This document shows, one piece after another, positions 1 to 5,211 of a stretch of 5,775 bases of DNA. Below the pieces are notes generated by a model, which was not told the DNA's origin, did no database searches, and was given only the letters and a program-made list of their open reading frames with translations. The stretch is taken from the NCBI GenBank assembly GCA_005798205.1, contig SYKJ01000020.1:1-5775 (forward strand), read 5' to 3'. How positions within the stretch are numbered: position 1 is the stretch's first letter; each line of letters starts with the position of its first letter. Source of the DNA: Bacteroidota bacterium (GTDB taxonomy: Bacteria > Bacteroidota > Bacteroidia > Flavobacteriales > Crocinitomicaceae). The translations under genes were made by a program, and so were the position numbers.

Positions 1-1198
1 CCCAAACGCCATTTTTATTTTCACTGTAATAAATATCATAACCGCCCATTCCAGGTAGCCCGTCGGAACTGAAAAATAAAAACCGGCCATTCGGAGTGAT
101 AAAGGGTGTGGTTTCTCGCCCACTTGTATTTATCGTTTTTAATTTAGTTTCATTTTTTATCCAAGCACCATTCTTTTTTTCGATACAATAAATATCGGTG
201 AGTGATTGATCCGCATTTCGATCACTCACAAAATACAAAAATTGAGAGAAGTTAGCATCATTAAAAATAGTATCGCTAATTACAGCTGATCCCTCAAAAT
301 AAGAGGTATTTATATTTTTGTTATTAATAATAGTAGTGCTCTCAAAGAGCAATTCTTCCTCAGTTGTAATTTCAAAAATATCGGAACTTTTCGTAGTTTT
401 TTCTTTTGAAGATGATGTGTTTACAGTTCCTAAAGCATACGTCCCGTTTTTTGAAATGTAATTAAGTGCATCAAAACCTTCTGTATTTGTTCCCTCGACT
501 GATTGAGTAGATTTATTCCAATCTTTTTCTTCATTGTTCCATTCAAAGTGATAAATATCCTCAAAAAACTTTTGATCTTCTGGATTCTGATTGTCACCAG
601 TTGTTTCCACTCTTCTGCTCGTAAAAAAGAGATGCGAACCACCTCCAGTTAATATAGGACCATATTCATCTTCATTTGTATTTATCTTATTAGAAAAAAG
701 CACTCTTTTATTCACTATCCCTTTTGATTTTTCGTTTTTAGAAAAATTACATTGTGCAATTAAAATTGGGATTTCATATTCTTTTGCTAGATTTTCTCCC
801 AGTGATTTTCGAGTAACATCGTAGTAACTCAGAGCAGCGTCAATTTCACCTAAATTGTGTTTAATTTTCCCAAGTAAAAAATTCAGATCAGCATCATTTT
901 TTTTATCTGAAAGTTTAAGTGCCATTTCGGCATTTTCCGAAGCTGAGAAAAAGTTATAAAACTCAAATTCAGTATTTGCCACCCAATAATAAGCTTCCCA
1001 AGAAGATGGATTTTTCACTATTGCGGATCTAAATTCCATATAGGCATCTTTGATTCTTCCTGTTTCAAAAAGTGATTTTCCTTGATTTATTGATTGATTT
1101 GCTTGACTTTTATCTTTTAAACTTATTTTATCATCTTGACTTATTGAGAAGAATGACAGAAAAAAAATGTTGAAGAGAACCAAAATTTTTATTTTCAT
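1..1198 (-). CDS. TPR and PD40 beta-propeller envelope protein (partial, 3' end off the left edge)
   Basis: The frame is open without a stop from an ATG at 1198-1196 to the window edge, giving 399 residues and no C-terminus. A hydrophobic signal peptide ends near Q21 (SISQ-DDK). Residues about 35-136 form TPR-like helical repeats, for example NQGKSLFETGRIKDAYMEF and LLGKIKHNLGEIDAALSYY. From about residue 175, WD40-like PD40 blades follow: DEYGPILTGGGSHLFFTSRR (177-196), a third blade with FLYFVSDRNADQSLTDIY (320-337), and TPFITPNGRFLFFSSDG (364-380) followed by GGYDIYYSE. The blade near 241-277 (GFDALNYISKNGTYALGT) is degenerate. In Bacteroidota this order often continues into a carboxypeptidase-regulatory-like domain and a peptidoglycan-binding OmpA domain, as in T9SS-associated PorE; that part lies outside the window, so an outer-membrane or periplasmic scaffold role is inferred. 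The gene diverges from the glycosidase gene. Confidence 0.85.
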   Translation of the reverse strand, partial: MKIKILVLFNIFFLSFFSISQDDKISLKDKSQANQSINQGKSLFETGRIKDAYMEFRSAIVKNPSSWEAYYWVANTEFEFYNFFSASENAEMALKLSDKKNDADLNFLLGKIKHNLGEIDAALSYYDVTRKSLGENLAKEYEIPILIAQCNFSKNEKSKGIVNKRVLFSNKINTNEDEYGPILTGGGSHLFFTSRRVETTGDNQNPEDQKFFEDIYHFEWNNEEKDWNKSTQSVEGTNTEGFDALNYISKNGTYALGTVNTSSSKEKTTKSSDIFEITTEEELLFESTTIINNKNINTSYFEGSAVISDTIFNDANFSQFLYFVSDRNADQSLTDIYCIEKKNGAWIKNETKLKTINTSGRETTPFITPNGRFLFFSSDGLPGMGGYDIYYSENKNGVW

Positions 1199-1324
1199 AA
1201 TGAAATTTGTTTTAAAGAGAACAAAGTAAGGATTTTTTCATCAAGTTTTACCTTGTTTTTTATTTTTAGATAAGAATGGCTATAAATATGTCTAATTTTA
1301 TTATGTTTAGTTTACTGCTTTTTT
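1199..1324. promoter_or_regulatory. divergent intergenic region
   Basis: This 126-bp region separates the starts of the TPR/PD40 gene (minus) and the glycosidase gene (plus), so it should hold both promoters. On the minus strand, TTACTTTG (1229 to 1222) matches the Bacteroidota -7 box TAnnTTTG at all but one defined base and would give a leader of about 20 nt. No TTG element lies at the usual distance upstream. On the plus strand only weak seven-of-eight matches ending in TTTA are visible, around 1293-1300 and 1303-1310. I see no hairpin, riboswitch-like structure or clear operator. Confidence 0.4.
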
Positions 1325-2170
1325 ATGAAAATGAATTATAATTTTTCTCTAATACTATTTTTCGCATTATTAGTTAGGGGGTTTTCTTTAGCGCAAGAGC
1401 TTGTAACTATTGATTATTCAAAGTGGACAATTTTGACTCCTGGAATAGATTATATAGAACAGTCTGCGCCCATACTCTCAAAAATTGGAGACTCAAAACT
1501 TTCTATTTTACGAATAGACCCATTACAATTTCAATTTGAAATCCATGCTGCTACAAACTACGATAGTATTTCTCGTGATGTATACAAATGGGCAGACTCT
1601 TTTAAATTAAATATTGTATTTAATGCTAGCATGTACGATTTGCGTAAGCCATTAGTGAGCAGGGGCTATTTAAAAGTTGGAGATCAATCTAATAATTCAC
1701 AACTACTTCCTGGGTGGAATTCAATGATTGCTGTCAAAAACAGTCAAAACACGAAACAAGAAATAGCCATTCTAGATTTAACCTGTAATAAATGGGAATC
1801 AGAGAAGGATAATTATTTTTCCTTTGCACAAGGAATAAGAATGTTGGATTGCAATGGCAACCCTATGAATTGGGGGAAAGTTCAATCTTGTTCCATGCTT
1901 GTTGCTGCGGAAGACCCCAGCGGAAGATTATACCTAATTTTTTGTCGTTCGCCATACACTCAAAACGAGATGATTCAATTCATGAGACAAATGCCGTATA
2001 AATTGAGAAATGGAATTTATTTAGAGGGTGGTCCAGAAACGAGTCTTTTAATAGATATCAATGAACATTGTATTGAAAAAATTGGAAGTTGGGTCTCAAA
2101 AGTATGGGAAAAAGACTCAAATAAATTTTTTTGGCCTTTACCAAATGTCATTGGAGTTAAATTCCGTTAG
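1325..2170 (+). CDS. secreted phosphodiester glycosidase family protein (NAGPA/DUF2233 domain)
   Basis: This is a 281-residue protein with a signal peptide cleaved near A23-Q24 (GFSLAQ-E). The mature part is a single NAGPA-like domain. Visible family landmarks are NASMYD (100-105, matching the N-G-G-M/F-type motif), RGYLK (113-117), FAQGIRML (167-174), QSCSMLVA (187-194) followed by GRLYLIFC, and YLEGGPETSLL (232-242), the counterpart of the conserved L-D/E-G-G segment near the active site. The human family member removes GlcNAc from a phosphodiester to uncover mannose-6-phosphate. Bacterial members are mostly uncharacterised, so the substrate here is unknown. There is no T9SS tail; the protein ends right after the domain (NVIGVKFR), suggesting a periplasmic or Sec-exported product. 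Five cysteines are present (154, 176, 189, 207, 249). A second ATG at 1331 is an equally possible start. The gene stands alone and its 3' end overlaps the next gene on the opposite strand. Confidence 0.8.
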   Translation: MKMNYNFSLILFFALLVRGFSLAQELVTIDYSKWTILTPGIDYIEQSAPILSKIGDSKLSILRIDPLQFQFEIHAATNYDSISRDVYKWADSFKLNIVFNASMYDLRKPLVSRGYLKVGDQSNNSQLLPGWNSMIAVKNSQNTKQEIAILDLTCNKWESEKDNYFSFAQGIRMLDCNGNPMNWGKVQSCSMLVAAEDPSGRLYLIFCRSPYTQNEMIQFMRQMPYKLRNGIYLEGGPETSLLIDINEHCIEKIGSWVSKVWEKDSNKFFWPLPNVIGVKFR

Positions 2171-2813
2171 TCATTTCATTGTATTCTAAAATAGTTACTC
2201 CTTTTTTAGGGGTACAAAAGTTCATATGCATGCTTTCGGCTACTTTTTGTGCTCTTATGCTGTGGTATTTTCTAGTAGACTTTGTCAAAAATAAATCAAA
2301 AAAAGGCATTATTTTTTGAGCTAAAAACTCAAATGGCCGCATTTCGAATCGTTTGCCGATTAACAAGGCTGGTTGGTAAATAAAAGTGCTCTCAAAACCA
2401 AATTTTAATACGTCTTTTTCGATTTCACCTTTTAATTGATTGTAGAATATTTTTGATGAAATATCAGCTCCAATTGCACTTACCAAATGAATTTGAGGAA
2501 CTTTATTATTACTTGCCATCTTTGCTGATGATAGCACAATTCCAGAGTCAATTGCTTTATATGCATCTAAATTTGGCGTTTTCTTTCGGGTGGTCCCAAT
2601 ACAACAAAATAAGGAATCGCCTTTAAATTCCGAATCAAATTCCTCAAGTTTTTCGAAATCTACACAAATCACATGCAACTTATCATTTTTTATTTTCAGC
2701 GGTTTTCTAACAAAAGCTTTCACTGTCCCTATTTCATCATCTTTGAGCAAGAGATTTAATAATTCACCTCCGATTAATCCCGAGGCGCCAATCAGCAACA
2801 CAGTTTTTCGCAT
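2157..2813 (-). CDS. NAD(P)-binding Rossmann-fold oxidoreductase, TIP30/HTATIP2-like atypical SDR
   Basis: The protein has 218 residues from the ATG at 2813-2811. A TTG two codons upstream (2819) is also in frame, but the ATG puts the dinucleotide-binding strand directly at the N-terminus, as is usual. The cofactor loop is GASGLIG (9-15, GxxGxxG), followed by AFVRKP (33-38). Other family landmarks are CCIGTTRKK (70-78), HLVSAIGAD (109-117) with the serine of the SDR active site, YNQLKGEIE (124-132) containing YxxxK, and YQPALLIGKR (146-155). The length fits a one-domain atypical SDR. Such proteins are cytoplasmic and are commonly annotated as NAD-dependent epimerase/dehydratase or NAD(P)H-binding protein; the substrate is unknown. 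The gene diverges from the serine hydrolase gene across 48 bp and converges on the glycosidase gene with a 14-bp overlap of coding ends. Confidence 0.85.
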   Translation of the reverse strand: MRKTVLLIGASGLIGGELLNLLLKDDEIGTVKAFVRKPLKIKNDKLHVICVDFEKLEEFDSEFKGDSLFCCIGTTRKKTPNLDAYKAIDSGIVLSSAKMASNNKVPQIHLVSAIGADISSKIFYNQLKGEIEKDVLKFGFESTFIYQPALLIGKRFEMRPFEFLAQKIMPFFDLFLTKSTRKYHSIRAQKVAESMHMNFCTPKKGVTILEYNEMTNGI

Positions 2814-2816
2814 AGA

Positions 2817-2824
2817 CAAATTTA
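2817..2824 (-). promoter_or_regulatory. candidate -7 box TAAATTTG for the Rossmann-fold gene
   Basis: On the minus strand 2824 to 2817 reads TAAATTTG, an exact match to the Bacteroidota TAnnTTTG box. It ends only three bases before the ATG at 2813, so transcription would begin at or very near the start codon. No TTG is visible at the -33 spacing. A chance match in AT-rich DNA is quite possible. Confidence 0.25.
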
Positions 2825-2836
2825 GATTTATTTATT

Positions 2837-2844
2837 TATTTTTG
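2837..2844 (+). promoter_or_regulatory. candidate -7 box TATTTTTG for the serine hydrolase gene
   Basis: TATTTTTG matches the Bacteroidota TAnnTTTG consensus exactly and lies 17 bp before the ATG at 2862, implying a leader of roughly 14 nt. The matching TTG at about -33 is not present; that position falls in the 5' end of the divergent gene. The surrounding DNA is a short TTTA repeat, which raises the chance of a spurious match. Confidence 0.4.
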
Positions 2845-2861
2845 TTTATTGATTTTAATCT

Positions 2862-4169
2862 ATGCTCAAAATTCAAATTAGCATTTTATTTTTTTTAGTT
2901 ACTCGGTTTAGTCTAACTCAGTCGCTATATTTTCCACCAATTGTTGGAAATACATGGGACACCACAGCTCCCGCCACTTTAAATTGGTGTCAACCAAAAA
3001 TCGATAGTTTGTATGCTTTTTTGGATACGAACAATACAAAGGCTTTTATACTTTTAAAAGACGGAAAAATTGTTCTTGAAAACTATTTTGGTGCGCATAC
3101 ACAAAATTCAAATTGGTATTGGGCATCTGCAGGAAAAACACTTACTGCTTTTATGGTTGGAATTGCGCAACAGGAAAATCACCTCTCTATTTCGGATACT
3201 ACTTCAGATTATTTAGGTGTTGGATGGACAAATTGCTCGCCAGAACAGGAAGAGAAAATCACAATTCGCAATCAACTTACGATGACATCAGGCTTGGATG
3301 ACCTATCTGGAAATCCAGATTGTACTTTAAATTCGTGCTTGGAATACCTTGCAGATGCTGGATCACGTTGGGCGTACCACAATGCTCCTTATACTTTATT
3401 GGATAGCGTAATTTCTCAAGCAACTGGAGTAAGTTTAAATTCATATTTCACCCAAAAGGTTAAAAATCCAATAGGAATGAATGGGTTTTATTTTTATCAA
3501 GATTACTACAATGTGTTTTTCAGTACAGCAAGAAGTATGGCAAGATTTGGCTTGTTGCTTTTAAATGAGGGCAATTGGAATGGAAATCAAATTATGACAG
3601 ATCAAAACTATTTTTCTGAGATGACAAGTGCATCACAAACACTCAATCCTGCTTATGGTTACTTAACCTGGCTAAACAATTCCGATCAACTTATGGTTCC
3701 AGGATCTCAAATTGTCTTTAATTACAGAATTTCTCCTTCTGCCCCTATTGATATGTATGCCGCAATGGGAAAAAACGGGCAATTTATCAATGTTGTACCA
3801 AGTGAAAATTTAGTGTGGGTAAGAATGGGAGATGCGCCCGTAAATGACCTAGTTCCTTTTATATTAAACAACGAGATTTGGCAACATCTTAATCAACTTG
3901 AATGTCAAAGTGGAGGTGTTTTTGAAAATGCTTCTTCATCTTTGGTTTCACTTTATCCTAATCCAAGTTCAGATTTTTTAGAAATAGCAGTTGCATTTCC
4001 CATGTCATCTTTCATTCTAACCGATACTCAGGGAAAGATTTTACAACAAGAAAGCTTAGATGGTAAATATTCACAATTGGATATAAGATCTCTTTCCTCT
4101 GGGGCTTACTTTATAAAGATTTCGCTATCGAATGGAGCAGTTGTTACACAACGATTTATTAAAAAATAA
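2862..4169 (+). CDS. secreted serine hydrolase (beta-lactamase/class C PBP-like) with T9SS type A sorting domain
   Basis: The protein has 435 residues. A signal peptide ends near Q20 (SLTQ-S). Residues about 45-345 form a class C beta-lactamase-like (PF00144) serine hydrolase. The SxxK motif is S89-A-G-K92 in WASAGKTLTAF, and the YxN motif is Y172-H-N174 in WAYHNAPYTLLD. LTMTSGLDDL (139-148) is the usual segment between them. The third box appears to be GKNGQ (303-307) in place of KTG or HxG. Residues about 362-435 are a T9SS type A tail: LYPNPSSDFLEI (364-375), ILTDTQGKILQQ (385-396) and LSSGAYFIKISLSNG (411-425) ending in QRFIKK. The protein is therefore expected to cross the outer membrane and be released or anchored at the surface. 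The family includes esterases, D-aminopeptidases and peptidases; the substrate cannot be read from the sequence. It is a single gene followed by a hairpin terminator. Confidence 0.9.
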   Translation: MLKIQISILFFLVTRFSLTQSLYFPPIVGNTWDTTAPATLNWCQPKIDSLYAFLDTNNTKAFILLKDGKIVLENYFGAHTQNSNWYWASAGKTLTAFMVGIAQQENHLSISDTTSDYLGVGWTNCSPEQEEKITIRNQLTMTSGLDDLSGNPDCTLNSCLEYLADAGSRWAYHNAPYTLLDSVISQATGVSLNSYFTQKVKNPIGMNGFYFYQDYYNVFFSTARSMARFGLLLLNEGNWNGNQIMTDQNYFSEMTSASQTLNPAYGYLTWLNNSDQLMVPGSQIVFNYRISPSAPIDMYAAMGKNGQFINVVPSENLVWVRMGDAPVNDLVPFILNNEIWQHLNQLECQSGGVFENASSSLVSLYPNPSSDFLEIAVAFPMSSFILTDTQGKILQQESLDGKYSQLDIRSLSSGAYFIKISLSNGAVVTQRFIKK

Positions 4170-4191
4170 AAAAGGGCACAAGTGCCCTTTT
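4170..4191. terminator. hairpin terminator shared by converging genes
   Basis: AAAAGGGCAC (4170-4179) and GTGCCCTTTT (4182-4191) are perfect inverted arms around AA. With realistic loop geometry this is a nine-pair stem with a CAAG tetraloop. It starts on the base after the TAA stop of the serine hydrolase gene and lies 20 bp beyond the stop of the lipoprotein gene on the other strand. The plus strand has four T's at the end of the stem. The minus strand has a longer, nearly unbroken T run (4173 down to 4161) that overlaps the last codons of the serine hydrolase, so termination may be stronger for minus-strand transcripts. Confidence 0.85.
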
Positions 4192-4211
4192 CAACAAAAT
4201 CAAAGCAAATA

Positions 4212-4814
4212 TTAACTATTATTACGAACAACTATAAATGCATGAATAATTCCAGGTATAACAAACAATAATGACAACAAGATATTATATACTACAGTTT
4301 CGATATCCCAATTTGTAGCTAACCCAACAGCAACCCAAGGAATAAAAAAACAAAGAACATAAAGTACACCAACGGGAACATCGTCTTTCAATGCTTTCTT
4401 AATTTCTTTTCTTTTTTCTTTCATGTTCTTTTCTTCCTTATTTATTTTGTTTTTTGGGGATAGATTAGTGTAATTCAATTTATCGATTACTGAGAAAGAA
4501 GTATTAGAATTACTAGAAATCTCAGATTCTAAATCGCTTAAGTTTTTTGAGTTAGAAGCAAGATCACCGTTATGAATTTTATTATAATTAGTCACTTTTG
4601 AATTAGAGCTGATTTTTTTAGCATTTACGTCAACCTTCTTTTCTTTAACTAAATCGATGTTCTCTGCAATATTTTCATCTTGACTATTTGAATTTTTACT
4701 ATTCCATTCTAAACCACTAGCTGGCCTATTTCTTTGCAGGCCCCCTTGCATTCCACAAGATGAAACAAATAGGAATAGAATCAAAACGGATAGAATTTTT
4801 TGCATTTTTTTCAT
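4212..4814 (-). CDS. predicted lipoprotein with C-terminal YqaE/Pmp3 membrane domain
   Basis: The protein has 200 residues and three parts. Residues 1-20 are a lipoprotein signal peptide with lipobox V-S-S-C, making C20 the likely lipidated residue. Residues about 21-145 are a low-complexity, hydrophilic linker rich in Asn, Ser and Lys, ending in a strongly charged stretch (KEEKNMKEKRKEIKK, 126-140). Residues about 146-196 match the small Pmp3/YqaE family: VLCFFIPWVAVGLATNWD followed by NILLSLLFVIPGIIHAFIVV, with the typical P159 and PGIIHA (187-192). Stand-alone Pmp3 proteins are only about 50-60 residues, form two transmembrane helices and are linked to membrane potential and salt stress in yeast and plants. 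The function of this long lipidated form is unknown. It is the last of three same-strand genes, 45 bp after the DUF2752 gene, with its own candidate promoter box. An ATG at 4805 is an alternative start that would still leave the lipobox intact. Confidence 0.8.
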   Translation of the reverse strand: MKKMQKILSVLILFLFVSSCGMQGGLQRNRPASGLEWNSKNSNSQDENIAENIDLVKEKKVDVNAKKISSNSKVTNYNKIHNGDLASNSKNLSDLESEISSNSNTSFSVIDKLNYTNLSPKNKINKEEKNMKEKRKEIKKALKDDVPVGVLYVLCFFIPWVAVGLATNWDIETVVYNILLSLLFVIPGIIHAFIVVRNNS

Positions 4815-4836
4815 TTTTTAAAAAGTTAATAATATT

Positions 4837-4844
4837 CAAATATA
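4837..4844 (-). promoter_or_regulatory. candidate -7 box TATATTTG for the lipoprotein-Pmp3 gene
   Basis: On the minus strand 4844 to 4837 reads TATATTTG, an exact TAnnTTTG match 22 bp before the ATG at 4814, which would give a leader of about 18 nt. No TTG is present at the -33 spacing. It lies in the 45-bp gap after the DUF2752 gene, so the lipoprotein gene may be transcribed separately from its upstream neighbours. Confidence 0.4.
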
Positions 4845-4859
4845 ATTTTTTTTAAGTAA

Positions 4860-5183
4860 CTATTTTAAAAAAAAATCATAAATTTTTTTTACCCAAATAA
4901 ATAGCAAGACCGGTAAAACTATAATTACCAATTTATTAAATTGCCACGCTAAAAAAAAATCAAAATGAATGGCGTGTTGTATAGCGCGAGTAATTCCACA
5001 TCCAAGACATTGTTTGTTTAGTAAGAGCATAGAAAGACATAGTGATTCGCCGTTATCAAAATAATTTTTTGGGAGAATAAGTAATATTAAAGGAATCGAC
5101 ATTATACTAAATATGTAAAAAAAATTAAATGAAAAGAATTTATTTTTTTTAAGTGAGTCGAAGTTGTTATCGGTTTTTTTCAT
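4860..5183 (-). CDS. DUF2752 family small membrane protein
   Basis: The protein has 107 residues from the ATG at 5183-5181. An in-frame GTG at 5273 would extend it, but that extension overlaps the end of mtnA by 62 bp and adds no recognisable sequence, so the ATG is preferred. The family signature is CLGCGITRA (59-67), the C-x-G-C-G-x-T-R-A core of DUF2752, preceded by C48 and followed by an aromatic segment ending in FFLAWQFNKL (76-85). Hydrophobic segments lie at about 18-38 and 85-99, so it should span the inner membrane twice. The biochemical role of DUF2752 is not established. The paired cysteines suggest metal binding or redox chemistry, but that is a guess. It starts 28 bp after the mtnA stop and ends 45 bp before the lipoprotein-Pmp3 gene, so co-transcription with both is plausible. 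The gene contains several runs of eight or nine identical bases. Confidence 0.8.
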   Translation of the reverse strand: MKKTDNNFDSLKKNKFFSFNFFYIFSIMSIPLILLILPKNYFDNGESLCLSMLLLNKQCLGCGITRAIQHAIHFDFFLAWQFNKLVIIVLPVLLFIWVKKIYDFFLK

Positions 5184-5211
5184 AAGATTAGATTTAGTAA
5201 AAATCAGATAT

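Noticed and set aside
430..642. Open frame of 70 codons on the minus strand
   Set aside because: It is in another frame within the TPR/PD40 gene, whose own frame is open throughout and has domain support.
591..824. Open frame of 77 codons on the plus strand
   Set aside because: It lies antisense to the well-supported TPR/PD40 coding region and shows no family motif.
2195..2213. Possible hairpin ACTCCT-T5-AGGGGT as terminator for the glycosidase gene
   Set aside because: The stem is only six pairs with a wobble, no T run follows, and it lies inside the opposing coding region.
2826..2841. TTTA tandem repeat as a possible regulatory repeat
   Set aside because: There are only about three copies, in AT-rich intergenic DNA; this is not distinguishable from background.
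2590..2898. Open frame of 102 codons on the plus strand
   Set aside because: It is antisense to the Rossmann-fold gene's conserved N-terminus and runs across the divergent promoter into the serine hydrolase signal peptide; no protein features are seen.
3113..3301. Open frame of 62 codons on the plus strand
   Set aside because: It is a shifted frame inside the serine hydrolase, covering the SxxK region, and has no features of its own.
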